The notes under the pieces are model-generated. The model worked only from the letters and a program-made list of their open reading frames with translations, did no database searches and was not told the origin of the DNA. A stretch of 52,130 nt of DNA, taken from positions 1 to 52,130 of the forward strand of contig JADIIU010000092.1 in NCBI GenBank assembly GCA_027603945.1, given 5' to 3'. This DNA comes from Terramyces sp. JEL0728. Its lineage: Eukaryota; Chytridiomycota; Chytridiomycetes; Rhizophydiales; Terramycetaceae. Made by a program: the position numbers and the translations under genes. Of this stretch, positions 1-9,630 are shown piece after piece (positions within the stretch are counted from its first letter, which is position 1; each line of letters starts with the position of its first letter).

Positions 1-202
1 GCAGATTGCTCGCCAACCTCGAATGGCTTTGGTCAGGCGAGTAATGTGTGACTAGAACTGCAGACCAGCTTGCATCCTGTCACAAGACCAAGTAACTCTG
101 CGAAAAGAACTAAAAACTCCTAGAACCCGTATTATTCCGCAGTTGGTAATGCTGGAATTATAAATATACATTCTGCACTGAAATTGGCAGAAGATGCTGC
201 CA

Positions 203-457
203 TCATTGGAGTGTGCGAACGTTTCGGGTTTTGGCATCGAATTTATTGAGATCACAAGCTTCCTCGTTGCCAACGTAGTGGCCGCCATTGAAATTTCCAA
301 AAATACACATTGAATCATATGACCCAGTGGTAGCCCAAAAATAATACAAATCCAAGTAGAAGGAGAAATCTGGAGGAGTGTATCTGTTCAAACTCCAGCC
401 ATTACTATTATTTACAGCACATGAGCTTATTCGTTGTCTAGGTTTACTGAATGGCAT
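203..457 (-). CDS. possible hypothetical coding segment (uncertain)
   Basis: An ATG-initiated frame of 84 codons lies divergent from the bHLH gene that follows. Its composition (Tyr/Phe/Asn-rich, few low-complexity runs) looks protein-like, and a second open frame (52-318, same strand) overlaps its end. A short intron could join them, but no candidate gave a clear continuation. I recognise no family. There is no AATAAA overlapping either stop, unlike most confident genes here. It may be part of a gene or a chance frame. Confidence 0.22.
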   Translation of the reverse strand: MPFSKPRQRISSCAVNNSNGWSLNRYTPPDFSFYLDLYYFWATTGSYDSMCIFGNFNGGHYVGNEEACDLNKFDAKTRNVRTLQ

Positions 458-494
458 GTTTTTTAGTCTGCCACCAGATTCTTTTGCTCACAAC

Positions 495-524
495 GTGAAT
501 CCTGGTGTGACCTAATGGCCCACT
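495..524 (+). promoter_or_regulatory. upstream element shared with the second bHLH gene
   Basis: GTGAATCCTGGTGTGA (495-510) followed by TGGCCCACT (516-524) lies 40 nt before the bHLH start. A close match (GTGAATCCTTGTGTCA and TGGCCCACT) lies at 21085-21118, in the same order, 47 nt before the paralogous start. Little else upstream is conserved, so this is probably a retained control element or part of the 5' leader. Confidence 0.55.
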
Positions 525-563
525 AACAAGTACAAATAGACAGATCGAAACCAGGCAGCAGCA

Positions 564-998
564 ATGCCAAAGGTCGGTCGTGGTGCATCTCCAGCTGTAA
601 CTTCCAAGGAAGAATGGGAACGAAAGGAACAAGAACGCAAGCAACTTCACTCTGCAATCGAGCGGAAAAGAAGACAGAAAATACAAGAGCAGTTGCAAGT
701 ATTGAAAAAGCTTGTACCATCCTGTACCGCTAGAGATGATAATGAAAAGCTTTCCATTCTGCAAGGAACTGCTGAATACATTAAACAGCTTCAAGATTTG
801 CTGGTTCAATACCAAGAGAAAGATCCATCGATCGTGCCTACAGCTGCTAGATTCTTGCCAGTCAAGCCAAAAACCACCCACTCCATCCTAAGCACACTCT
901 TGCCAAACTACCAACCGCCAAGTACATTCAGGGAAAACAAAGACAAGTCGAACAAAGAAAGACCGGTCCCAATGAGATTGGAAACTTTACTTTGCTAG
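564..998 (+). CDS. basic helix-loop-helix transcription factor (copy 1)
   Basis: An intronless protein of 144 residues. The basic region (about residues 25-40) reads HSAIERKRRQK. It has the His/Glu/Arg pattern typical of bHLH proteins that contact E-boxes of the CACGTG type. Helix 1, loop and helix 2 follow (to about residue 81; EKLSILQGTAEYIKQLQDLL), then a conserved tail ending PVPMRLETLLC. The ATG is preceded by an element shared with the paralogue at 21165-21596. The two proteins align end to end, including the N-terminal MPKVGR and the C-terminal tail, so they are duplicates. AATAAA follows about 10 nt after the stop. Role: a sequence-specific nuclear regulator, probably a homo- or heterodimer of the two copies; targets are unknown. 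Confidence 0.9.
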   Translation: MPKVGRGASPAVTSKEEWERKEQERKQLHSAIERKRRQKIQEQLQVLKKLVPSCTARDDNEKLSILQGTAEYIKQLQDLLVQYQEKDPSIVPTAARFLPVKPKTTHSILSTLLPNYQPPSTFRENKDKSNKERPVPMRLETLLC

Positions 999-1237
999 TT
1001 ATTTAATAAATTATATATTGATGTTTTATCCGAGTATATCTGAAAATTGTTCTAAAAACATCTTGGCCAAAAATATTAATGAGAATCAATTGCCACAAGT
1101 ATATCTGGCCAGATACTGACGCATGGCATTGAAGCTAGATTTGTCTGGCCATCGGGCATCAAATGATAATCTTAATACTCACTGGTTGGCATACCAGCAA
1201 ATAACGCGACAAATAGTTCGTTTATTTCGCCTAGTTA

Positions 1238-2196
1238 CTATTTCCCTTGAGCGACTGCAGATTTTTGAACACTTGCAGCTTGGCCACTGGATTTCCCAGT
1301 TTGAGAGCGATTAAACGACTTGTTGTTTGAATTATCACCAGAAATCCCACCAGATTTAAACCGCATGATGTAGTTGTCTATAAGATCAACCAACACAGAA
1401 CGGTAGGTATAATCTGGAATTAAAATTACTTACATGCTGCGGAAGCAATCATTGTACCGGTTGGTGAAAGATACCCGAATCCAAATGCTTCCCCAATTAC
1501 AGCAATGACGACACCTAAATTAGCTTGACATACCCATTGAGAACACCATAATAATAGAAAATGTTTGCGGTTGGATACATTCGATAATCAAATCAATAAA
1601 ATGGATGTCTACTCCTCTTGCAAGCTTCATCTCGGCATACTTTACAATCAGCAAATCATGCAGGAAAGAAATAGCTTCACACAGCAACAGGAAGAGCAAA
1701 TTGAACCCCGGAATTGGATGGTAAATAGTAACTAGCACCATCATTGCCGTCCACAGCACTCTGAGAGTGTAGGGAATCCCCATAACCACATAGAACGCGT
1801 ATTTGGGCATCTCCATTGTCTGACACATAAAGGTAGTCATTTGGATTCTATGTAAACCGGTAATATACCTGATACCACTCTGGGCAATAGAGAGGATGAT
1901 GTGCTGCACTTCAAACCCAACGTATATCCATTCAGGGTTGACATCAGCAATAATGAACATCCAGACGACATGGGTTACCAGATCTATCCACTCTCCAAGA
2001 ATAAAGTTGAGATAGTGAGAGCGCAGTTTGGAGGTTCTTGCCTACTATTAGCCAAACCTACCAGCTTGTTTTCGACCAAGGCAAAGTAGGTGAGATGGAA
2101 CGCTCCACCCAGCATAAACACACAAATCATTTCGGCACTGCTAATGATACTGGGTTTCATGCTAAGAAACCCTTCGGTAAGCAAAGAGGTCGTCAT
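1238..2196 (-). CDS. multi-pass membrane protein, probably seven helices
   Basis: Four exons (2196-2062, 2041-1534, 1514-1434, 1413-1238) join through introns of 20, 19 and 20 nt into a 299-residue protein. Each intron has GT...AG and a CTAAT- or TTAAT-like motif, and removal restores one frame. The ATG at 2194-2196 is the first in frame. About seven hydrophobic segments are followed by a hydrophilic Ser/Asn/Gln-rich tail of about 50 residues, an architecture reminiscent of a receptor. I recognise no family. A further 21-nt GT...AG segment at 1848-1868 is in frame with no stop, so whether it is spliced cannot be decided; removal would give 292 residues. The membrane call is firm, the function unknown. 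Confidence 0.72.
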
Positions 2197-3013
2197 TTTA
2201 TGCAACTATCCTATCTTTCAGCTGTCAGGGCAAGTGAAAAACACGCGGCAAATCTCAGGTAAAGATATTACATCATCATGCTATTCGTAGCGATATAGTT
2301 ACAGCTATACCTTAAGTAGAGATACTAATCGCTATATTTCACTATTTCTTGCTATAGCGTTTCAACTTTAAGCAAAAAATTACATTTTGATGTTCAAATT
2401 ATATTTTTGTGCGGAAAAATAATATCACAATGACAAGATGCATGATTTTTAGATTTGGGAAGCTACTGGTGTTGTATTCTTAAATCCTTCATTGCAAAAA
2501 AACATTGATATTAATAACTAACTTTATTCGGTAAATTTCTACAAATGATTTGGGATATTATCAGCTATAGGGTTAAAATCTGCCGACTGACTCATTATCC
2601 CCATTCCACTAGTTGAATATTTCCATTCGCTGTGGAAAATCTGTTAAGAAACCTCTAGGAGTAACGCGACGGGATCGATTACATTGCGAAATAACGCTTC
2701 ATCCTGCGATTAGACACACTCGCTCCAAATTGGTGATTCGATCCAGAAGAGTGATTTTATTACTCACCGAAATATCTATTTTGAAGAATTCCATTTATAC
2801 TTTCCAAATACAGCCTTTATTAGCACCTACACGCTCAACAGTATTCAGATAAACTACTTTCGCGCTGTTTTAGCTCTTGGGTTCTGCTTGAAATCGAATC
2901 TTTTGGAATCTCTATTTTGCCGCACTGATGAATCAGCACATACGAGCTTCAGCCAATCAAAACCGTGTATTCTGTTACAAGGACCCTTAAGCTTGAAAAT
3001 TTTTTCCCAACGT
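2197..3013. other. intergenic stretch, divergent promoters
   Basis: About 820 nt of AT-rich sequence between two divergent starts. Reading frames present are short and lack family resemblance. No tRNA, repeat array or clear TATA box is seen. Confidence 0.5.
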
Positions 3014-3742
3014 ATGAGGGAGGTTGAACAACAGCATCGCTTTGAATTCCCCTGGAAAGTGCTAACGTTCGCAAATTGGAACAAATACCCTAATGAACAT
3101 GCTTCTCATGTTGCATCGGTGGATATTATTTCCAGGAATATTGCACCTGACGGAAAGCTGATTACTCATAGATTATTACAACTGAAGCAGCCAATACCTT
3201 CAATATTCAAGAAATTAGGAATCCCATACCCAGAATCAGCTTACTTTTTGGAGATGTCGGTCCTAGACCCTCAAACACAACAATTTGAAGCCACATCAGT
3301 TAGTTTATCTATGCGCAACTTTGTCAGAGCAAAGGAAACCTGTTGCTTTAGCCCCGACCCCGAATCTGGAGGTACATTGTTCCTTCAGAAAGCTTCCTTC
3401 ACGGCGTTTTCATTCTTTGCAAAAATCATTGAAGAAGTCGCTGTAAACAGGTTCGAAGCAAACTCTGCAAGAGGAAGACATGGACTGGAATCAGTAATCG
3501 AAAAAATATCGACAGAAATTGAAAATTTTGCACTGGGAGCAAAGGATTTTGAAACCAGGGTCGCAAGCAAAGTCAAGGAAGGAATCGTGGGACTAGAGAA
3601 GGAATATAGCACAAAAATTAATGAAGTGGAGCATCAATTCAAGAACACTCTTACTGCGGTGGAGAAGAAGATTGATGTCACGATTAACGCTGTGGAACAG
3701 TCTCTATTCCATGAGATCGATGCCGCGAACCCTTTTTGCTGA
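3014..3742 (+). CDS. PRELI/UPS (MSF1) family mitochondrial lipid-transfer protein
   Basis: A single exon encodes 242 residues. The start is the ATG giving MREVEQQHRFEFPW; the upstream in-frame extension begins only with TTG and is not family-like. The N-terminal 170 or so residues show the PRELI/MSF1 pattern: FEFPWKVLTFANWNKYPNE, HVASVDIISRNI, PDGKLITHRLL and later SLSMRNF. These proteins (yeast Ups1/2/3, human PRELID) shuttle phosphatidic acid or phosphatidylserine across the mitochondrial intermembrane space, usually bound to Mdm35/TRIAP1. The last 75 residues form a long charged helix with regularly spaced hydrophobics (EVEHQFKNTLTAVEKKIDVT), longer than in the short Ups proteins and nearer to PRELID1/LEA-type tails. 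The stop reads TGAATAAA, overlapping the poly(A) signal. Confidence 0.85.
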   Translation: MREVEQQHRFEFPWKVLTFANWNKYPNEHASHVASVDIISRNIAPDGKLITHRLLQLKQPIPSIFKKLGIPYPESAYFLEMSVLDPQTQQFEATSVSLSMRNFVRAKETCCFSPDPESGGTLFLQKASFTAFSFFAKIIEEVAVNRFEANSARGRHGLESVIEKISTEIENFALGAKDFETRVASKVKEGIVGLEKEYSTKINEVEHQFKNTLTAVEKKIDVTINAVEQSLFHEIDAANPFC

Positions 3743-3937
3743 ATAAATTAATATTAATGTCTCACTAGTAATCATATTTGTATTATTCTCCACTGGTTTT
3801 CGCAGAGTCACTGATGGTTAATTGATCAAGAGAAATCAATACCAGAGATTGATTTGAAGTTTGCTTGAACATAAGCTACTGCAAATGATTCACAACCTCA
3901 AAACCACATTGAAAAAAAGTTGGAATTGTTCGGACAA

Positions 3938-6065
3938 ATGGACAAGTTTGTAATCCGAACAAAAAAACATTTAGGTGAGAACAACACTAACCAGACATTG
4001 ATGAAGCGTTAAAGAAATTCCAGATCCAGTCGTTCAGGAACAACCAAAAAGAAGTCATCGAATCGATTTTGAAAGGAAATGACGCTCTGGTCTTGATGCA
4101 AACTGGAGGGGGAAAGAGCTTGACTTACCAGTTACCAGCAGTAATTTCAGACGGAGTCACGCTTGTTGTTTCACCGCTGCTGGCTTTGATCCAGAATCAA
4201 GTAGATGGTCTGTTGAAACTTAAAATCAATGCAGCAACTCTAAATTCAAGTATAACACAAAAACAAAAGAGCATTGTAATTGAAATCTTATTTAGATTAT
4301 TTCGGATCTGCAGTCAAAAGCACCAGAGATTAAATTGCTATATGTTACACCTGAATTGCTCGCGACTGAGAATTTTAGAAGCATAGTAGACAAGATGTAC
4401 AGGAACAAGGTCTATGCAAGACTAGTGGTGGATGAAGCGCATTGCATTTCTGAGTGGGGGCACGATTTCAGGGACGATTATCGCAAACTCGCCTACTGGA
4501 AGAAAAAATATCCCGACACTGCAGTAATCGCATTAACGGCTACTGCAACTGTAAAGTGCCTATGTATTAATAATAGCGTCCAAAATGATATAATGAAACA
4601 ATTGGGGCTGAATGATTGCAAGATATTCATGTCATCTTTCAACAGACCAAATCTGCATTATGAAGTGCGGTTTAAACCGTTAGATACGAACGACCCAACG
4701 GAAAACGTCTTGAAATTTTTGCATAGCGTGTATGCGAAAAGAAAGAGCAGAATTGAATCACAAGCTAGTAACGAACGAGCAGAGGGTGTGTGTGGCATAA
4801 TGTAAAATCGGCTGACAGTAGTTATTGTGCTACTAGAGCACAGTGCGAAGAGGTTGCTCTGACATTACGAAACAACAAAGTCAGGGCGAGGTGTTATCAT
4901 TCTGGTTTGACACACAAAGACAGAAAGGCAATATTGGAAGCATGGACAGGAACTGATGAAACCTCTGTTGTAAGTAAACAGATGTCTGGCAAACCGCAGA
5001 AAACAGATATAATCGATGTTGTAGTTGCAACTATATCATTCGGAATGGGGATTGACAAAAAATCTGTCAGATTTGTAATTCATTGGGATATTTCAAAATC
5101 GTTTGAAGGATATTACCAAGAATCAGGAAGGGCTGGCCGTGATGGACAGCTGTCTAGATGCATACTATACTACTCTGTCCAGGACAGAGATAGGGCACTG
5201 TTTTTGATCTCGCAAAATCAAGAAAATCCAAACAACACTCAGTCTCTGGAAAGTTTCAAACAGGTGTTCTAATCTAATGTAGATGATTGCATATTGTGAA
5301 AATTACAAAAAATGCCGTCATTTGTATATTGTGGATTACTTTTCCAAACAAAAGAATAAGATGAATGATGACATCTGCCCAAAAAGCAATTGCGATATAT
5401 GCAAGAAACCCGAAAAAATCAAAAAAGCAGCTTCAGAGTACCTTTTGAAATCGAGTAATTACAAGAATACAAGTGAAAACGTGGAATCTGTATCGTTATT
5501 AGGTGGAAACTACAACACAAGTGATGGCCCCAAGCGACTAATGGACGGTAGTCTAGCGAGCTTTGCGCCATTAAAGCGCACTTTTGATGAATATTCTTCT
5601 GTCGCCGAATACCCTGGATTCCAACCTGCCAAAGAACTTTACCGAAATTCAAGTGATTTTGGAGGATTCAAAACCGCTAAACAAATACACCAAGATACCA
5701 ACCCATTTTTTGGCAAAAAGAGTAAAGATAGCAGTGAAGATGAATCGGTCTCAAAATACCCATTGTTGCACTATGACCGACACATCAAGGGAAGCACCCG
5801 TGAAAAAAGGGACAAATCAATCACTAAATTGATAAAAGCACTGGCTGAAAAGTATGACACGCTCAATCAAGAGTAGAAAAGCATTAATCATAGTGTCATC
5901 CAGACGATTGCGATTGAACTCGAGGGAAAAGCTTTTATCTCCAGAACATTATTTGTGATTTATCAAAATAGCATAGTCACTACTTTGAGAGAAATTAAAG
6001 GATTAAAGACACCGTCTGCCGAGTTGAATAATGTTTACGAAAAATATATTGCCAATAAAATGTAG
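3938..6065 (+). CDS. RecQ-family ATP-dependent DNA helicase
   Basis: Seven exons (3938-3974, 3995-4275, 4296-4555, 4577-4801, 4822-5263, 5283-5872, 5894-6065) are joined by introns of 20, 20, 21, 20, 19 and 21 nt into 668 residues. Motifs run in order: FRNNQKEVI (motif 0), MQTGGGKS (Walker A, about residue 50), VVDEAHCISEWG (DEAH, about 151), ALTATATVNVQNDI (motif III, formed across an intron), GIIYCATRAQCEEV (motif IV, formed across an intron), FGMGIDKKSVRFVIH (V) and YYQESGRAGRDG (VI). The RecQ zinc region follows (CENYKKCRH, CPKSNCDIC). It unwinds DNA 3'-5' in repair and recombination. The C-terminal 270 residues are poorly conserved, as in RECQL/RECQ5 types. The first exon codes only 12 residues, so an additional upstream exon is possible. 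The fragmentation into short frames is entirely explained by the tiny introns. Confidence 0.93.
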
Positions 6066-6425
6066 ATATACGGGCCAGATTCCCTTTGTTCATTGGGGTT
6101 GCTGTACACCAGCCCAAATCAATCGGGCTTTATACACGAATAGTATAGAAGCCACAAAGTTCACCAACCTCCATTCGAAGAGAAGAATCTGCTGCTGGAT
6201 CATGGAAGAGAGATAATTACAAACAACTAGTACTACGTAAGAATATATCTAGGACACAGTGAATTTGACAGATTGGAGCAACAGTTTACAAGTGAGCCCA
6301 ATGACAGTACTATGAAAAATTCTGAAAAAATTAATCATATCCAACGCTGTCCCCCAGAATCGCATCTTTCTATCCCTCCATAATACTTGACGGTATCTTG
6401 CTTTCGATTTGACCCCCAACAAAAT
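6066..6425. other. intergenic stretch
   Basis: About 360 nt between the RecQ stop and the next ATG. Frames through it are short and show no family features. It presumably holds the RecQ 3' end and the promoter of the next gene. Confidence 0.4.
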
Positions 6426-7646
6426 ATGTCTGATTTATTGAATGTTTTTCTGCAAGTTTTAAATTTGAAACGGTTGGCGTGTTTGAGCCCAACATGCCCA
6501 TATATTAGAACGGCTTTTGGATTGCCATTTCAAAACATGGATTTCTCACTACTGCAGATATTCGTAATAACGATAAGTGTGTTGGGTTTCTATGGCGGAA
6601 TATATATCCTATTCTTTTGCAATATGCCAAGGAACCAGTTTACCCATTTGATTAAAGTCATTGCAGTGTCTGATGTACTCTCAGCATTCGCAGCATTAAT
6701 TGATGTATTATTCCACCTATGCGATATGGACAACAAATATGTTTATGGAGTTACTCGAGCTGTATACACCCTCAGTACAAACATGTTCCTTGTTTTAGCC
6801 AGCGCACTAGCAATTACGGCATTGTATATCGTACGGTTTGGAGGCTCGATCAACAATGTGCCTTGGTTCCTGTTCCTTCTGCTGTCAGTGTCATTATCGC
6901 TTCCGCAAATGTTCTTTGCGTATTTCAAGAACGGCAAGGGACAAAAAATAATCAACATCATGGATCTAACGCTGGATTTTGCCTTGTTTGCGGTGACCAT
7001 GCTCTGCTACTTGCTTACATACCACCAACTCAGGATGTCAAAAGAAGCCAGGAGACTTCGATTGTCCAAAAACACTTTCAACAAACAAGAATCCACAGTG
7101 CATAAAGGAAGCAATGCTATGATGAAATTCAGCATCACATTTACTATGATCAACCTATTTATTTTCATCCCTACAATTGTATTGAATATGCTGCTCGTAC
7201 TCCATCAAGCAAAAATACTAAAAGGCAAGAATTTTGGCTACTTCAACTTTTTTGGCCCGGTAGGTATATATCAAACATTCTTTTCCATCAAAGGCGTCTT
7301 GCACGCGGTTGGGATCTACTATGGATTCAACAACAAAAGGATTGCCTTGGCTTCCCAAAAGTCACAAAAGAAAAAAGACAACTCCTTACCTAAAAAGGAT
7401 GATATCTACATCTCTATGCCAATACCCTTGAAAACAAAGCAGAAAACTGAAGCTGTCCCAAACAGTTTCAGCGGGCCATTGTCGCCTACTTGGGAAACAT
7501 CTAAAGCTTCTGGAAAGCTGGATGTGTCAAAGAAATTCATCTCGGCAACAACGTCGGCAAGCACCATTCGCGTAGAAGAAAGGACGAAGCCAGTAATGCT
7601 AGATTCCCCTACTGTATCTAAATTCCCAGATTTTAGTAATTTGTAA
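6426..7646 (+). CDS. seven-transmembrane receptor-like protein, family A (copy 1)
   Basis: A single long exon. From the ATG at 6426 it encodes 406 residues. A later ATG at 6538 (MDFSLLQIF) matches the start of the paralogue at 11437 better, so the first 37 residues may be untranslated. Seven hydrophobic segments occupy roughly residues 42-315. Shared marks with the paralogue are IVRFGGS after TM3, a TYHQL segment at the end of TM5, and KGVLHAVGIYYGF at TM7. A long Lys/Ser/Thr-rich cytoplasmic tail follows (to residue 406). The topology suggests a G-protein-coupled-receptor-like protein, but no named class is recognised. The TAA stop overlaps AATAAA, shared with the convergent neighbour. Confidence 0.75.
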   Translation: MSDLLNVFLQVLNLKRLACLSPTCPYIRTAFGLPFQNMDFSLLQIFVITISVLGFYGGIYILFFCNMPRNQFTHLIKVIAVSDVLSAFAALIDVLFHLCDMDNKYVYGVTRAVYTLSTNMFLVLASALAITALYIVRFGGSINNVPWFLFLLLSVSLSLPQMFFAYFKNGKGQKIINIMDLTLDFALFAVTMLCYLLTYHQLRMSKEARRLRLSKNTFNKQESTVHKGSNAMMKFSITFTMINLFIFIPTIVLNMLLVLHQAKILKGKNFGYFNFFGPVGIYQTFFSIKGVLHAVGIYYGFNNKRIALASQKSQKKKDNSLPKKDDIYISMPIPLKTKQKTEAVPNSFSGPLSPTWETSKASGKLDVSKKFISATTSASTIRVEERTKPVMLDSPTVSKFPDFSNL

Positions 7647-7659
7647 ATAAACCTTTATT
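7646..7659. terminator. bidirectional poly(A) signal between convergent genes
   Basis: AATAAA (7646-7651, plus strand) and TTTATT (7654-7659, i.e. AATAAA on the minus strand) sit only 2 nt apart, between stop codons at 7644-7646 and 7660-7662. Each gene thus has its poly(A) signal at or directly after its own stop codon. Confidence 0.7.
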
Positions 7660-8573
7660 CTATATTTGGTCTTTTAATATGACTAGCTTTGGTTTCTTAG
7701 GAGCATTGTAAGCATTGAACTCTGATGGAGAGCTGACAGAGACAACTGAGCTGACAGAGTTCATTCTTCCTCCATTGAACGAGTTGAATTCACTTGGTGA
7801 ACCGACAGACATGACTTTGGAATTTGCAGAGCTCCCAGTTTTTAGTCTGGCACCATATACAATACTAAGGAAAATCAACGGTGGCAGGATAATCATTTCG
7901 ATAGGAATCAAGACGCCTGTCCATACCGGTCCAAAAGTATTGAGAATATACGGAATATAAGTGACAGTTCTAACCACGCATAGTAAAATTCCAAACATTG
8001 CCGAAGTGAGTTTGAGTGATTCCAGTTTCTGAGTAGTTTCGCTGAAATGCGATTGTCTAATTGAAGCAACCATAATCGACACAAAGAAAACCCCAACTAT
8101 TCCAACAAAGATGGTGTTCAAGACTGATTTAACTATCCTTGCTGTGCTTGGAAGTGACAAAAGACAAACACCGTCATCATTGTACCTCGTGGAATACAAA
8201 ATAACACTAACAATTCGTGGTATAATATCAAGTCCCCAGTATAATAATTGCCAAACTACTTTCTTCCACCATTTCTGTTCAAGCTTGTAAACTCTAATCA
8301 AAAATATCCAATCCACGAGTGCTTCAGCGACATTAAACGAAATTCCCTGGGATTAATTGTGACTACCTGCATATACCATACTGCACATTCAGTAACTGGA
8401 GAAATATTAATAGCAAGTGTAATGGTGGTATTGATAATCAGCAAAATTCCAAAGACACATTGGAATATCGCAATTTCTGCACGCTGCTTGAATCCGTAGT
8501 ATATCAATAATGCGATTCCGTTTATTATTGCAACTGTGAATTCTGCTATCACAGCGACATAGGTTGGTGTCAT
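7660..8573 (-). CDS. seven-transmembrane protein, family B (tandem copy 1)
   Basis: Two exons (8573-8367, 8346-7660) are joined through a 20-nt intron (GTAGTCACAATTAATCCCAG) into 297 residues. The start MTPTYVAVIAEF aligns with MPTLTPTFVAVIVEF and MTLTFIAVCTEF of the next two genes. Seven hydrophobic segments carry family marks: VDWIFLIRVYKLEQ (TM3), GLDIIPRIVS (TM4), CLLSLPSTAR, and VTYIPYILNT (TM6). The C-terminal tail has two copies of a SPSEFN motif. The two tandem paralogues lack the intron at this exact site. Function is unknown; receptor-like by topology. Confidence 0.8.
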
Positions 8574-8581
8574 TTGGGGAA

Positions 8582-8627
8582 AATATTCTCGAATTATTCT
8601 CAAAATATTCTCAATATTCTCAATATT
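8582..8627. repeat. short imperfect tandem repeat (ATATTCTCA)
   Basis: About four or five imperfect copies of a 9-11 nt unit related to AATATTCTCA lie directly upstream of the family-B copy-1 start. Probably a small microsatellite in the 5' leader. Confidence 0.6.
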
Positions 8628-8820
8628 TCAAGGAGCAAACAGCTGTCCGAAAACGTTTGCATAATTTACTACCAACAGCAGGATGATAAAGTCAATCCAC
8701 AATTAGATTAAAGAAGGCTATTTATCTTTCTATTCTTTTTGTTCTTGTGATCCCTAAAAAGGAAGCTACCGCAATTGCGGTTAAACTGCAGTCAAAAATA
8801 GAAAAGAGAAAAGAATTCTA

Positions 8821-9630
8821 TTACAAGATTGAGAGGCCGTTCTTTTTAGGTCCATTTGAACTAGTGGAGAATGAATTTATAGCGCCGGAAAGCATTCCGC
8901 TCCCAGTTTTCATCTTTGAGCCGTAAACGATGCTAAGGAATAATATTGGTGGTAATAATGACATTTCGATGGGAATCAAGACACCGGTCCATACAGGCCC
9001 AAAGGTATTGAGGATGTACGGAATGTAAGTGACAGTTCTAATGACACACAGAAGAATGCCAAACATTGAAGAGGTAATGGTAAGCGACTCCAATTTTTGG
9101 CGAGTATCATTAAAGGAAGTGCGGCCAATACTACTTACCATCATGTACACAAAGTAAATCCCAACAATACCAACAAACACGGTATTCATTACCGATTTGG
9201 TTAGCCTGGCAGTGCTCGGAAGAGATAACAGGCACAACCCAGTATTTGAAACACTAGTGCTATACATTGCAATAGAAACTACACGCGGAATCACATCCAA
9301 TCCCCAAAACAAGACTTGCCAAATTGCTTTCATCCACCATTTCTGTTCCAGCTTGTAAACCCTAATCAAAAATATCCAATCCACGACTGTTTCTGCAGTA
9401 TTGAAACTTATGCCTTGAAAGTACCACAAGTAGCATTCAGTAACTGGCTGCAGATTGACAACAAGAGTGACGCAAGTATTGATAATCAAGAATATCCCAA
9501 ATATACATTGAAAGTTGGCAATTTCAGAGCGTGGTTTGAATTGGTAGTATAGTAACAACGCCAGTCCGTTTAGAATGGCGATAGAGAATTCTACAATGAC
9601 CGCAACAAACGTTGGAGTTAGGGTTGGCAT
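8821..9630 (-). CDS. seven-transmembrane protein, family B (tandem copy 2)
   Basis: An intronless frame of 269 residues from an ATG at 9628-9630. It aligns along its whole length with the genes on either side: VDWIFLIRVYKLEQKWW, GLDVIPRVVS, CLLSLPSTAR and VTYIPYILNTFGPVWTGVLI. Seven hydrophobic helices and a short Ser/Gly-rich tail are seen. The residues at the position of the copy-1 intron read CAAGGC, uninterrupted. Second member of a head-to-tail array of three. Confidence 0.82.
   Translation of the reverse strand: MPTLTPTFVAVIVEFSIAILNGLALLLYYQFKPRSEIANFQCIFGIFLIINTCVTLVVNLQPVTECYLWYFQGISFNTAETVVDWIFLIRVYKLEQKWWMKAIWQVLFWGLDVIPRVVSIAMYSTSVSNTGLCLLSLPSTARLTKSVMNTVFVGIVGIYFVYMMVSSIGRTSFNDTRQKLESLTITSSMFGILLCVIRTVTYIPYILNTFGPVWTGVLIPIEMSLLPPILFLSIVYGSKMKTGSGMLSGAINSFSTSSNGPKKNGLSIL

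Noticed and set aside
2888..3013. N-terminal extension of the PRELI protein (frame open from 2888)
   Set aside because: It begins with TTG, has no ATG before 3014, and the conserved family domain starts right after that ATG.
4971..5000. In-frame 30-nt GT...AG segment in RecQ
   Set aside because: It is longer than the other introns, and the frame continues through it without a stop; retention gives a plausible loop before motif V.
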